Of a stretch of DNA of 64,000 nucleotides, positions 44,391 to 53,731 are shown piece after piece. The stretch's first letter is position 1. Each line of letters starts with the position of its first letter. The translations under genes were made by a program, and so were the position numbers. Below the pieces are notes generated by a model. The model was not told the origin of the DNA. It was given only the letters and a program-made list of their open reading frames with translations, and did no database searches. Source of the DNA: Candidatus Poribacteria bacterium (lineage in GTDB: Bacteria; Poribacteria; WGA-4E; WGA-3G); assembly GCA_022825825.1 (NCBI GenBank), contig JAJDWA010000005.1, forward strand, positions 18,290 through 82,289, given 5' to 3'.

Positions 44391-44894
44391 ATGTACTACT
44401 TCTATTTTGATGCAAGTGCCCTTGCCAAACGTTATACTGACGAAATAGGGAGTGATGAGGTTGATTTCCTATTTGCCAATATTCCGTTGGAACGGATGCA
44501 GTGCTTAATACTTGGAGCAGTGGAAGTCCTTTGGATTTGTATTCGTAAAAGGAATGATGGTCGCATTACACATAGCCACTTTACACAGGCAACTGGCTAC
44601 TTAGAGCAGGAAGTAATTAATTCGTCTTCAGATTTCAAGACAATTTCTATTCCAGACAACCTTATTTTAAACTCAATGTCTTTGATTGAAAGCCACTCGA
44701 TTAATTCAGTTGATGCAATTGTCTTGCGCTCTGCGTTAGACATTGCAGCAGAACTTCGCAGTACAGGTAATAGGTTAGTATTCGTTGCCTCAGATCAACG
44801 TCTTCTCAGAGCTGCCCAGACTGAAGGATTGCTTGTCTTTAACCCCGAAATTGATTCACAACAGACTCTCACAGATTGGATTTCACATATATGA
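44391..44894 (+). CDS. PIN-domain protein, VapC-like toxin ribonuclease
   Basis: A 167-residue PIN domain. The acidic residues of the active site are visible in order: Asp7 (FDASALAKRY), Glu45 (GAVEVLW), Asp108 (INSVDAIVL) and Asp135 (VASDQRLLRAA). These bind Mg2+/Mn2+ in VapC-type RNases that cleave tRNA or rRNA. It is two bases downstream of the third antitoxin-like gene and overlaps the next gene (Gfo/Idh) by four bases (ATGA). The type II toxin-antitoxin arrangement is clear in layout; the target RNA is unknown. Confidence 0.85.
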   Translation: MYYFYFDASALAKRYTDEIGSDEVDFLFANIPLERMQCLILGAVEVLWICIRKRNDGRITHSHFTQATGYLEQEVINSSSDFKTISIPDNLILNSMSLIESHSINSVDAIVLRSALDIAAELRSTGNRLVFVASDQRLLRAAQTEGLLVFNPEIDSQQTLTDWISHI

Positions 44895-45943
44895 ATACAA
44901 AGATCGGTATTGGGATAATAAGTTTCGCACATGGACACGCCAACGCATACTGTAACAGGATGCAGACGTTTGATGATGTTGAACTCATCGCTTGTTGGGA
45001 CGACAACGTGGCACGCGGCGAAAATGCTGCAAAACAATTTGGGATGAACTTCTCACCTCACCTTGAAGATGTGATTAATCATCCTGAAATAGACGCTGTA
45101 ATCGTTACGTGTGAAACAAATCGGCACGCGGAAATGGTTGAAGCAGCAGCATCGGAAGGCAAACACATCCTTTGTCAAAAACCGATGGCACTTACACTTG
45201 AAGACTGTGATAAAATTGCCGATGCCGTGCAAAAATCGGGCGTTAAGTTTATGATGGCACATCAGATGCGGCGCGATCCTGCTAATATAGCTATGAAAGA
45301 ACTTATTGAGAGTGGGACGTTAGGTAAAATAGGGATGCTGCGACGGCGGCACTGCATCAATGTCCTCTTTAGTGAGGCTTTTGTAACGGGGCCAAGTCGC
45401 TGGCACATTGATCCTGTCAAAAATATGGGCATGTTCATGGACGATGCCTCTCATGCGACCGATTTTATCTACTGGATGCTGGGAAAACCGACCAGTGTCA
45501 TCGCAGAGATAGATAATGTGCTGACAGATGTTGCACCTGATGACACAGGGGTAGCGGTCTACCGGTTTTCGGGTGGTGCAATGGCTATTCTGATTAACAC
45601 TTCTGTGACACTCGCGGGTGAAAACACAACTGAAATTTATGGTGATGAAGGTGTTGTTATTCAGAACTATGGTGACGGACCTTCGTGTAACATGCCACGC
45701 CCTGAAGATGCAGTAGCGTTAAAACTCTACACGCGAGACGAACCATCATGGAAAGACCTTGGAATCGCAATTCCAAATAGCCATGGTGAACGCATAGCAG
45801 GTGTCCCGCGTCCGTTCATTGATTGTTTGAAAAATGATACAGAGTCTGATGTAACAGTAGAAGATGGTAGGGTTTCGGTGGAGATGGTATTGGGGGCGTA
45901 TCGTTCTGCACAAGAAGGCAGTCGAGTTACGTTTCCGCTATAA
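44891..45943 (+). CDS. Gfo/Idh/MocA-family oxidoreductase
   Basis: About 350 residues from the ATG at 44891, which overlaps the PIN-gene stop. It has an NAD(P)-binding Rossmann domain (IGIGIISFAHGHANAY, then VIVTCETNRHAEMVEAA and the HILCQKPMALT strand with its catalytic Lys). A C-terminal alpha/beta dimerisation/substrate domain follows (GMFMDDASHATDFIYWMLGKP, with the His/Asp pair). Enzymes of this family oxidise or reduce sugars, inositols and related compounds. The substrate is not evident. The overlap with a toxin gene is probably accidental rather than functional. Confidence 0.88.
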   Translation: MNTKIGIGIISFAHGHANAYCNRMQTFDDVELIACWDDNVARGENAAKQFGMNFSPHLEDVINHPEIDAVIVTCETNRHAEMVEAAASEGKHILCQKPMALTLEDCDKIADAVQKSGVKFMMAHQMRRDPANIAMKELIESGTLGKIGMLRRRHCINVLFSEAFVTGPSRWHIDPVKNMGMFMDDASHATDFIYWMLGKPTSVIAEIDNVLTDVAPDDTGVAVYRFSGGAMAILINTSVTLAGENTTEIYGDEGVVIQNYGDGPSCNMPRPEDAVALKLYTRDEPSWKDLGIAIPNSHGERIAGVPRPFIDCLKNDTESDVTVEDGRVSVEMVLGAYRSAQEGSRVTFPL

Positions 45944-45983
45944 AGGAAACATTATTACCGTATTTCACTTGCAAAACACAGTT

Positions 45984-46718
45984 TTACGGACTATTTCTAC
46001 GCATAATACTCAGAATCTGTCCGGTCATGCCGCTGTCAGTCGGTTGCGTAGCAAGGAAAAGCGCGGATGAAACAACCTGCTCTGGTTCTTTCCACGGATC
46101 ACTTTGTCCTCTAAAGGTATCGGTACTCTCCCAAGCAGGTTTTGAGAGTTCCGTTTTTACGGGACCAGGTATGAGTACGTTGGCAATGATACCGTCTTGC
46201 CACACCTCTTCAGCAATAGCTTGTGTCAATCCGTGCAAAGCCGCTTTAGATGCACTATAAATGCTAAGGTTCGCGTGACCAACCATGCCTAATCCTGAAC
46301 CAATGTTGATGATATTTCCGCTTTTCTGTTGCTGCATAATAGGCAACACCGCACGGCAACAGTGGACAACGCCCATGACGTTAATCTTCCATACTTCATC
46401 CCATTCTTCATCGATTGTGTCCAAAAACAAGCCTCTTGGATTGATACCAGCATTATTGACAAGGATGTCTATTTGTTGGTAACTCTCCATTGTCTTTTGG
46501 ACAAGATTTTCCACCTCAGCACGGTTCCTTAAATCAGTTGGCACTGCAAGAACATTTCCACCATTTGCTGAAATCTTATCTGCCACTTCATTAAGTTGGT
46601 CCTGGCTTCGTGCTGCGATTACTACGTTTGCACCTTCAGCAGCGTAAGCAATGGCAATTGCTCTACCGATTCCTCGCCCAGCACCAGTTACAACAGCAAC
46701 TTTGTTAGTTAATTGCAC
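45984..46718 (-). CDS. Short-chain dehydrogenase/reductase (SDR)
   Basis: A 244-residue classical SDR: cofactor loop VVTGAGRGIGRAIAIAYA near residues 9-26, NNAGINPRG, the catalytic Ser in NIGSGLGMVGHANL, and the Tyr-Lys pair in YSASKAALHG. It reduces or oxidises a hydroxyl/keto group with NAD(P). The closest function is often quoted as 3-oxoacyl-ACP reductase or glucose dehydrogenase, but the substrate is unknown. It converges with the Gfo/Idh gene. Confidence 0.9.
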   Translation of the reverse strand: MQLTNKVAVVTGAGRGIGRAIAIAYAAEGANVVIAARSQDQLNEVADKISANGGNVLAVPTDLRNRAEVENLVQKTMESYQQIDILVNNAGINPRGLFLDTIDEEWDEVWKINVMGVVHCCRAVLPIMQQQKSGNIINIGSGLGMVGHANLSIYSASKAALHGLTQAIAEEVWQDGIIANVLIPGPVKTELSKPAWESTDTFRGQSDPWKEPEQVVSSALFLATQPTDSGMTGQILSIMRRNSP

Positions 46719-46776
46719 GGATGATTCCTTCCATATTTACATTAAAATCAGCTATCAAACTTGGGTTATGAAATAG

Positions 46777-47601
46777 TTAAGCGTTTTTTGAACGACCCCA
46801 CATATTCATCAGACGCGTCAATTGTGCCCGACTTGACTGAACTTTACGTTTCAGATCAGCGGCGAGAGTGGTTAATAGGTCATTCCCGTTTTTCTCGGCA
46901 GTTTCTACCTGTTCTTTCAACCGATAGGTGCGTCCTGCCTTAACCCGATTTATCTCTGAGCGTAATTCCGCTGTTGCTCGGTTAAGGCTTCGTAATTCTG
47001 CCTGCAGTTTCTCCCTTTTTTCCGCCGTTGTCCGTTCAGAATCAATTGCGATGTCTGTTTCCCCAATACTTAAACGTTTCAAAATATCAACATCTTGCTC
47101 ATGATATGCGCGGTTGATAAGCGGCATTAACTGTTCTCGTCGATTTTGTTCTTTAGGATGCTCTGCTTTGTCTGGATGAAATCTCTTGGCAAGTTTACGG
47201 TAGAGATTTTGCAGGAACTTCGCTTCCTTGTCTGGCAGTTCGTTTTTTTCAGATTCTTGTGCATCCTCTTTCTGTGTTTCACAAGCATCAATTCGTGCGC
47301 GGTTTTCTCGGAAGCAGGATTCTACCCGTGATTCTATCTCTTCCTCACTCACATCTTCTCGGCGTAGCTGCAGGCGGAGACGATATTCCTTTGTTTCAAG
47401 ATCAACTTTATCAAGTTCAAGGTAATAACGTCCGATGTGTGCATTATATCGATGCTGAAACAGGTCAACTTCTGCTTTAAGGCCTTCCACAGATACCGTA
47501 AGTTCCTCTACCTGTTCCCGTTTTTCTTCAATAGTCTGAAGCAGTTTTTGAATCTCCTTTTCATCGTTGCTATTGATATAAACTAAAGTAGCAGGTTTCA
47601 T
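46777..47601 (-). CDS. Coiled-coil protein with internal J domain
   Basis: A 274-residue protein. Residues about 10-60 and 190-260 are strongly charged, heptad-rich coiled coil. Between them lies a J-domain-like unit with LYRKLAKRFHPDKA (the HPD tripeptide that stimulates Hsp70/DnaK) and LMPLINRAYHEQDVDILKRL. Placing a J domain between two coiled coils is unlike DnaJ, which carries it at the N-terminus. It would recruit DnaK to a partner bound by the coils. It lies upstream of the SDR gene, with no visible functional link. Confidence 0.78.
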   Translation of the reverse strand: MKPATLVYINSNDEKEIQKLLQTIEEKREQVEELTVSVEGLKAEVDLFQHRYNAHIGRYYLELDKVDLETKEYRLRLQLRREDVSEEEIESRVESCFRENRARIDACETQKEDAQESEKNELPDKEAKFLQNLYRKLAKRFHPDKAEHPKEQNRREQLMPLINRAYHEQDVDILKRLSIGETDIAIDSERTTAEKREKLQAELRSLNRATAELRSEINRVKAGRTYRLKEQVETAEKNGNDLLTTLAADLKRKVQSSRAQLTRLMNMWGRSKNA

Positions 47602-47717
47602 GGTTTTCCCTACAAATAACAGAAGTTGCCATTAAATTATGGTCTGATGTTTCAGGACTACCCAAATATATAATTGTTAAAAAATTTTAATTTTGTTAAA
47701 AACAACACATAGGAAAA

Positions 47718-48119
47718 TTATTTTTTTCGCTGCGGGCTGCGCGCGCGCGTCAAATCATTTCGATAGGTGATACGTCCTCGCGTCAGATCATACGGAGATA
47801 ATTCCACCGTTACTCTATCTCCAGGCAAAATTTTAATAAAGAATTTTCTCAATCTACCAGAGATATGTGCAAGAATGCGATGTTTGTTTTCTAATTCAAC
47901 ACGAAACATTGCATTCGGTAAAGGTTCAATCACAATACCTTCAACCACAATTTTATCACCTTGAGAAGGGGTTTTCTCAACATCTTCATTTTCAACATTA
48001 ACATCAACATCTACAGAATCATCTTGTCGTTTTTTCTGTTTTTGCTTCCGTTTTGGACCTCTTTGGTTTGAATACCTTGCCTGCGGTTTTCTCTTTTTTC
48101 CTGAAGGTTTACGATTCAA
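47718..48119 (-). CDS. infA: Translation initiation factor IF-1 with basic N-terminal extension
   Basis: The last 75 residues are an S1/OB-fold IF-1: [67 protein letters not shown]-1 binds the ribosomal A site during initiation. The first 55 or so residues are an extra, very basic, low-complexity stretch ([23 protein letters not shown]) followed by an acidic patch; ordinary IF-1 lacks this. The frame starts with TTG at 48119, with AAGGAG nine bases upstream. A shorter form has no good start codon inside. The extension may add RNA contacts. Confidence 0.87.
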   Translation of the reverse strand: MNRKPSGKKRKPQARYSNQRGPKRKQKQKKRQDDSVDVDVNVENEDVEKTPSQGDKIVVEGIVIEPLPNAMFRVELENKHRILAHISGRLRKFFIKILPGDRVTVELSPYDLTRGRITYRNDLTRARSPQRKK

Positions 48120-48191
48120 AATACAGTTCTCCTTTTCTATAATAATAGAAATTGTAAGGGTGTTTATAACAAACTTTTCAAGCGTTCATAA

Positions 48192-48989
48192 TTAAGATTG
48201 TTCATCTTCATAACTGAAGGATTTTCCTGATTCAAGAACAAGTTCTTGAAAATAATTTATAGCGAGTTCAAGTTGATTTTCAGACTCCTCTTTATCGCTG
48301 CTTGTTGACACAAGATCAACAGGCATCATGTTGCCGCCAACTTCACGTAGGGCGACATACGCTTTTAAATATACATCTGGGTGGCGTTCCATCACCTTTT
48401 GCATCAGTGGTGAAACTTCCGCTTCAAACATATTTACAAAAACCCGTGCAGTGCTAATCTCAGCACGGTAACGTTCAACAATAAGTGGTTGGATATGTGT
48501 TTCAAAAACCGCTTTCATTTCGCGTGGTGGGCCAGGCATCATCATTAGCGTGGATTGCTGATGAGAAACACTGATACACGGTGCCCATCCCGCTGGATTC
48601 TGAAGCACTTCTGCTGTTTCTGGCACAGTCGCCATTTTTGTAAGTGCTTCATTCAGCGGATCGTTCTCAGACATCTCGCGGCGTTTTCTATATTCTGCGA
48701 TGGTTTCATCGCATACAATAGGTTTTGTGCCAATGAGTGATGCGACAACAGCCACCGTCATATCGTCCGGTGTTGGGCCGAGTCCACCTGTCATTAGGAT
48801 AAGTGCTGTTTCACGTTGAATAGAGGCATCTAACGCTTCAGTCATCTCATCGAAATCATCGCGGAGCATCGTAACCCTGCGTAACTCCCCACCGAGTTGA
48901 AGTACCTGTTGTGCAATCCAGTGTGCATTCGTATCCTGAATTTGCCCAAGGACTAACTCTGTTCCGATTGAAAACAGTTCTATTGCCAC
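48192..48989 (-). CDS. CinA-type/MoaB-like molybdopterin-binding-fold protein
   Basis: A 265-residue protein matching the N-terminal domain of CinA. It shows IELFSIGTELVLGQIQDTNAHWIAQQVLQLGGELRRVTMLRDD, then LILMTGGLGPTPDDMTV and PGPPREMKAVFE. The C-terminal amidase domain (PncC-like) of full CinA is missing. This domain in other bacteria has ADP-ribose or NMN-related pyrophosphatase activity; it could serve NAD salvage. The next gene upstream (hydrolase) starts on the same strand 13 bases away, so co-transcription is likely. Confidence 0.85.
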   Translation of the reverse strand: MAIELFSIGTELVLGQIQDTNAHWIAQQVLQLGGELRRVTMLRDDFDEMTEALDASIQRETALILMTGGLGPTPDDMTVAVVASLIGTKPIVCDETIAEYRKRREMSENDPLNEALTKMATVPETAEVLQNPAGWAPCISVSHQQSTLMMMPGPPREMKAVFETHIQPLIVERYRAEISTARVFVNMFEAEVSPLMQKVMERHPDVYLKAYVALREVGGNMMPVDLVSTSSDKEESENQLELAINYFQELVLESGKSFSYEDEQS

Positions 48990-49002
48990 CTAACTCTCCT
49001 TT

Positions 49003-50043
49003 TTACAAAACCTGTTTGAGAAATTCAAACGCGCCGACACCGTAAAAACTATGTCCCGCTTCAAATACCTCAAAACCCAATTTATCTTCAGCATTGAAGT
49101 GCCTAAAGATTGTTTTTGCACGTTCTACCGATGCGCGGGTAGCCGCAATTGGAAAAATTGTATCTTCTGTACCCGACTCAACAAAGAGTGCGCGTGGCGC
49201 GATTAATCCGGCAATATCGTACATCTCTGCATATTGTAACACATTTGGTATATAATTGTCTATACAATGACTAATGCTTAAGATGCTATCCCTAAATGTA
49301 TTGAAATAACCGCTCAAAACAGCTGCCTTCACACGTTGGTCAATCGCTGCAGTGAAAAACGAAGTTGTTCCGCCGCCAGATATGCCCATGATACCGAGTC
49401 GGTCCATATCTACCTCAGAACGGATAGCCAGATAATCGTAGGCGCGCATCGCATCGTAAACACGCCATCCGACCATCGTCTGACCCAGCAGCAGTGCGGC
49501 ACCGGCACTCGGTTGACACGAAGAACTCCCGCCACCTCTCTCACGTGCAACCGCATCTCTTCTATGACCAAACCCAAACTGTTCAATCGCAAGCACAGTG
49601 TAACCGTGTGCTAAACATTGCAGGGCAAAATCGTTCTGATACCCACCAAATTCCGCACGCATGCTCCCATCTTCTTCAATGCCAACAATATCGTCTACAC
49701 CGCGCCCATGTCCTGCTAAACAGAGAATCGTGGCGTTTGGCGTGGAAACCTCAACGTGTGTTGGCGTAAGAAAATAGCCGTAGGTCGTCATATTTGGACG
49801 ACTCTGAAACAGCACTGTTTCACGGGTATATCCCTCAAATTCGCGTTTCTCCAAAGTCTGTGGCTGTAAATCGCACTTTGTTGATGGAAAACCACCTACC
49901 AATTCGATAAGTTTTTCGCGTAGAACTTGCTGCCACGCTTCCGCTTCAGCGATAGTTGTTGCTCGGAATTCCAATTCACGTGGCAACGCATCGTATAACT
50001 GATGCGAAAAAGTTAAGGTGTCAAGGTGTTGTTCGTTGTGCAT
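49003..50043 (-). CDS. Alpha/beta hydrolase, dienelactone-hydrolase/acetyl xylan esterase-like
   Basis: A 346-residue serine hydrolase. The nucleophile elbow is GISGGG in LGIMGISGGGTTSFFTAA, the Asp is likely in VESGTEDTIFPI, and the His in FEAGHSFYG. The oxyanion side is CLAGHGRGVDD. The sequence resembles Abhydrolase_7/acetyl-esterase-like proteins active on acylated sugars. No signal peptide is seen. It is in tandem with the CinA-type gene. Confidence 0.82.
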   Translation of the reverse strand: MHNEQHLDTLTFSHQLYDALPRELEFRATTIAEAEAWQQVLREKLIELVGGFPSTKCDLQPQTLEKREFEGYTRETVLFQSRPNMTTYGYFLTPTHVEVSTPNATILCLAGHGRGVDDIVGIEEDGSMRAEFGGYQNDFALQCLAHGYTVLAIEQFGFGHRRDAVARERGGGSSSCQPSAGAALLLGQTMVGWRVYDAMRAYDYLAIRSEVDMDRLGIMGISGGGTTSFFTAAIDQRVKAAVLSGYFNTFRDSILSISHCIDNYIPNVLQYAEMYDIAGLIAPRALFVESGTEDTIFPIAATRASVERAKTIFRHFNAEDKLGFEVFEAGHSFYGVGAFEFLKQVL

Positions 50044-50226
50044 TTGTTCACTTTTGTTAAGCTTGTGCCATGATTACAAAATCCAATATGTTTACTATTC
50101 TGTCTTATTTATGGTAGAGATTAGAATTAACTCTACATTCCTGAACTGTAGGAGGGAACTCCGATTCTCGACCCCTTTCAAGCCATCAATTAGTGCTTGA
50201 CTAAGCACTAATTGGGTAATTTATTA

Positions 50227-51177
50227 TTAAAATAGTTTTGTATTTGATAGGTTTGGAGGTGTGGGACTATGAACAGGATTCAACGATTTTAGTTTTATCT
50301 CTATAAAGTCAACGGATTTTCGATCTTCAGGAATTATGAAGTAAGGCTCTATAATATCCCAATCAATATCTCGAAGAGTCGCTATTCTTTTTAAGAAAAA
50401 ACTCACCCAAGCATCGCCGAGCCTTGAATCACTCCTCTCTTGTAAGAGTTTGTTTTCGGCGATCTCTACATACTTCGCATCAAGTTCAATCCCGACATAG
50501 TCTCTACCAAGTCTCTTGGCTGCCAGAGCTGTTGTCCCTGTCCCCATAAAAGGATCCAGAACCGTATCCCCTTCATCGGTAGTCATTAGAATTAATCGTT
50601 CAAGCAAATGAATTGGCAACTGACACGGGTGTTTGTCCCGATATTTGTTATGTTTTATCCGATGAATGTCTGTCCATACATCAGTTATTAGAGGTCCGTA
50701 AGGGTGTAGAGCCGCTTTTTTCCCTCCATAGTCTTTCGAGAGGTATTCGGATTTCCTATCTCGCTTATGTGGCGATCTTAGTTCATAGCACTTATTCTGC
50801 TTTATATCTTTAGCATAAAAAAGAATCCCATAATGTGCTGGTTGAAGACTTTTTCCCATCGGTGATGTCGGCGCACTCCACGAAATCCAATGTCGAAAGT
50901 CTGCAACGTCATTCAGAAAAGAAGCATAGTAGGTTAACCATCTCGGAATATTGTGAACCAAAATAGACCCAGTTACTTTGGTAATCCGAACCATCTGATC
51001 TATCCACTGCTGACACCAATGAATATATTCTTTCATATCCTTGCTATCTATATAACCATTATACTTTTTCTTTAGATTGAACGGAGGGTCTGCAAATGTC
51101 ACATCTACAGAATTATCTGGAATGGAAGACATAACCTCCATGCAATCTCCAGCAATGATTGTATTCGTGTTTTTCAT
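50227..51177 (-). CDS. Site-specific DNA methyltransferase (N4/N6, beta-class) of a type II system
   Basis: A 316-residue DNA methylase. Motif IV DPPF is at residues 30-33 (TFADPPFNLKKKYN), motif I follows late (VLDPFMGTGTTALAAKRLGRDYVGIELD). The order IV before I marks the beta class, in which adenine-N6 and cytosine-N4 enzymes such as DpnA/MboI-type M2 occur. It starts one base inside the stop of the restriction endonuclease gene. Together they form a compact type II restriction-modification unit. It protects the host site from the partner enzyme. Confidence 0.92.
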   Translation of the reverse strand: MKNTNTIIAGDCMEVMSSIPDNSVDVTFADPPFNLKKKYNGYIDSKDMKEYIHWCQQWIDQMVRITKVTGSILVHNIPRWLTYYASFLNDVADFRHWISWSAPTSPMGKSLQPAHYGILFYAKDIKQNKCYELRSPHKRDRKSEYLSKDYGGKKAALHPYGPLITDVWTDIHRIKHNKYRDKHPCQLPIHLLERLILMTTDEGDTVLDPFMGTGTTALAAKRLGRDYVGIELDAKYVEIAENKLLQERSDSRLGDAWVSFFLKRIATLRDIDWDIIEPYFIIPEDRKSVDFIEIKLKSLNPVHSPTPPNLSNTKLF

Positions 51178-52169
51178 TATGAAAGCACCTCCAAAAGTTG
51201 AGTCTGAAATCGCTCCAATTCCCGCTTGTGAAATGTAAACACATCTTGATAGGCATTAACCATCCGTTGTAAATCTCCTTTACGGACATACCAACCAATT
51301 CCATCAACAAATCCCCAAAAGTGAGCATCTGGATAATGCTGCTTTATTAACCCATCAATCTGAATTTCTGTTTTGGATTTATCACCTTGATGTGATGCAG
51401 TTGTTGTCATATATGAACTTTCAATCACGACCTTTGGATTTCTTTTGTCAGGAATGATGAAATCCATTGTCCGTTTTTCATTTGGGGCATTGGCTATCAA
51501 TTCTGACAAGTCTCCCTCCTCATATCCAACGTCTATTTGCTTCAAAAGCTGCTGTAGAACTTGCTCCGGATTATTTATGCTCAGAGCATTATAAGAACCA
51601 AATTCTTTGTAGCGAACCAAAGTATCAAGTAAGGCTTCCATATTGAAGTTCATTTTTGAGAAATTTAGTTTTTTCAGATGAAAGAGTGGCAATGCTTTGG
51701 AAAGTATTGTCGTTGTTGCGCCTTGAAAAAAGATATTAGCGATCCCCAACCTGAAAAACTCATCTTTGCGGATTTTATTCTGAATCGTCTTATCACCCCA
51801 CTCTGCGATACCCCCTGTCGGGTTGGCTTCATCCTTATAAAGCCACTGATCTTTACAGACAAGTGCATTGAGTTCTGGCACATCATTTACACGGATAAAC
51901 GTAACGAGTCTCTTTAGAAGTTCATTAGAGAACCCCGTTAATGCCAACAACGATCTCAATCCATTTTCACCTTTCTTATAGAGGAAATCCGATATGAGTT
52001 CTACAGACAGTCCTTCCCTGTCAACACGATTCTTGAGATGTAATAGATTTTCCTTAAGTGCGTTGATATGCCCTTCATAACTTTCCTCAAATTCCGGATC
52101 GTAATACCAGAAGGTATTCATTTCTATGACTGTGTTGAATTTATCGTCTGTTGTTCTTCTCAATACCAT
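51177..52169 (-). CDS. Type II restriction endonuclease, DpnII/MboI-like
   Basis: A 330-residue protein adjacent to, and overlapping by one base, the methylase gene. The overall pattern resembles the DpnII/MboI endonuclease group. A PD-(D/E)xK-type site is seen in the C-terminal third (TMDFIIPDKRNPKVVIESSYMT): an acidic residue, then strand, then Glu-Ser in place of E-x-K. It probably cuts a GATC-like or related short site, but the target is an inference from resemblance. Upstream 170 bases contain no gene; a TTGACA is seen near 52185-52190 with no clear -10 element. Confidence 0.78.
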   Translation of the reverse strand: MVLRRTTDDKFNTVIEMNTFWYYDPEFEESYEGHINALKENLLHLKNRVDREGLSVELISDFLYKKGENGLRSLLALTGFSNELLKRLVTFIRVNDVPELNALVCKDQWLYKDEANPTGGIAEWGDKTIQNKIRKDEFFRLGIANIFFQGATTTILSKALPLFHLKKLNFSKMNFNMEALLDTLVRYKEFGSYNALSINNPEQVLQQLLKQIDVGYEEGDLSELIANAPNEKRTMDFIIPDKRNPKVVIESSYMTTTASHQGDKSKTEIQIDGLIKQHYPDAHFWGFVDGIGWYVRKGDLQRMVNAYQDVFTFHKRELERFQTQLLEVLS

Positions 52170-52340
52170 CTTCTCCTTTATACCGGTATGCTGTCAATGG
52201 ATATTTTCATTCTACACTAAAATCACTTGGCTCATAGTAAGAGTTTACTCTTTGTTGTATTTTTCGCCCATCGAATTAAGCCTATGCATTGTAATAAGAC
52301 TGTAAAATATATCTTCACCAATGGTATTTCTTGATATTCT

Positions 52341-53603
52341 TTACCTATTCAACAAATTCAAAACAAACCCTGTTGCCATTTTCGGATAAAAATAAGTTGA
52401 TTTCTGCGGCATTACCGATCCTGCCATTGCTACATCCAAAACCTGCTCAACAGGAGTCGGATTCATGAGTAATGCAACGCGGTCAGAACCCTCTTGGACA
52501 TGTGCCACAGCATCATCAGCGTAAGCAGTATAACTGATATGGTCTGCTAATGTTTCAACCTTAAACAACTTGCTGATGATAGTGTCTTGCACAAGCGTAA
52601 CATCTAATTGCCCTTCAGATGCTGAATGCGGAATTAACAAACGATATTTATTGTCAGGCGTGGACATACCAACTGCGGGTGATTTTCCTTTAAATTCCTC
52701 CAATTTTGCCATAAGGTTTGAAAGGGAATCAATTTCGTGTACCGCAAACACTTCTGGCAGTCCAGCAATAGCACGGTTTATCTGTTCTGTTGTAAGATCG
52801 CTGAGTAAGCGGTGAATTGCTAAAACTGCTAATCCGGGTGATTCCATACGGACAAGGTTCACCATCATATAGTCGTACCCGAGTGCTGTATTGATTCCTC
52901 TTTGCTGTGACATCTCATCTCTGAATGCAAGGGCAGTTTCGTACCTATGATGTCCATCAGCAATCAGCAGCGGTTTTGATGAAAAGAGGCTCTGAATTTC
53001 ACGATTGGATTCAGGGTTATCCAAACACCACAATTGATGTGTACTTCCAAAAATTTCGGTGCAATCTATTTGAGGCGTGTTTTCATCGGTGAAACCCTGC
53101 ATAATCTGTTCTATATCACCGTTTTGATCTTGATAGAGAAGGAATATCGGACTAAGGTTAGCATGACATGTGCGCATCAAATTAAGGCGGTCAATCTTCG
53201 GTCCTGCATGCGTCTTTTCGTGGGGTAGGATAACCTTGTTTTCAAAGGGTTCAAGTTTAACGAGTGCAATTAAAGCGCGGCGTGTATAGTGCTTTCCATC
53301 GGGGGCGTGAAACGATTGGTCGTAAATATAATAACGGGGAGTCGGGTCTTGAACGAGGGTATTATCGGAAATCCATCGGTTCATTAACGCGGCTGCGCGT
53401 GTGTATTGATTTGAATTATCCGTGTCATTATCACGGGGTTGGCTCAATATTAAGTGAATAATATTAGTGGGATGCCGTTTTTCCAAATCAACTCGTTCAT
53501 CGGGCTTTATCACATCATAAGGCGGTGCGATGACATCAACGATTTCTCCCACCTTCTCAAGATTGTAACGTAAGCCGCGAAACGGAATAACTGTCGTTTC
53601 CAT
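52341..53603 (-). CDS. DUF1015-family protein
   Basis: A 420-residue protein of the DUF1015 family. Typical features: IPFRGLRYNLEKVGEIVDVIAPPYDVI at the N-terminus, HPTNIIHLILSQP, PRYYIYDQSF, ILPHEKTHAGPKIDRLNLM, and LLIADGHHRYETALAFRDEM with paired His. The His-rich loop may bind metal or a nucleotide. The family is widely conserved, often near serine or D-3-phosphoglycerate genes, with no settled activity. It lies just downstream of a cysteine synthase gene on the same strand, after a 128-base gap with a small palindrome. Confidence 0.93.
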   Translation of the reverse strand: METTVIPFRGLRYNLEKVGEIVDVIAPPYDVIKPDERVDLEKRHPTNIIHLILSQPRDNDTDNSNQYTRAAALMNRWISDNTLVQDPTPRYYIYDQSFHAPDGKHYTRRALIALVKLEPFENKVILPHEKTHAGPKIDRLNLMRTCHANLSPIFLLYQDQNGDIEQIMQGFTDENTPQIDCTEIFGSTHQLWCLDNPESNREIQSLFSSKPLLIADGHHRYETALAFRDEMSQQRGINTALGYDYMMVNLVRMESPGLAVLAIHRLLSDLTTEQINRAIAGLPEVFAVHEIDSLSNLMAKLEEFKGKSPAVGMSTPDNKYRLLIPHSASEGQLDVTLVQDTIISKLFKVETLADHISYTAYADDAVAHVQEGSDRVALLMNPTPVEQVLDVAMAGSVMPQKSTYFYPKMATGFVLNLLNR

Positions 53604-53658
53604 AGAACTCCTATCTTTTATATAATAGATTTTACAATTACTTGGACATCTTGCTCCA

Positions 53659-53678
53659 GCGAGGTTAGGAAACCTCGC
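53659..53678. repeat. Short palindrome GCGAGGTT/AACCTCGC
   Basis: An 8-bp-arm palindrome with an AGGA loop lies between cysteine synthase and DUF1015. The GGTTAGGAAACC core matches the GCGGTTTCCTAACCGC family seen at 18223 and 63823. No U-run follows on the minus strand, so it is probably a repeat rather than a terminator. Confidence 0.5.
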
Positions 53679-53731
53679 CTACCAAGGAACGAAGGTGTCA
53701 AGTTATTTTATAATTCACCATAAAAGATGTT

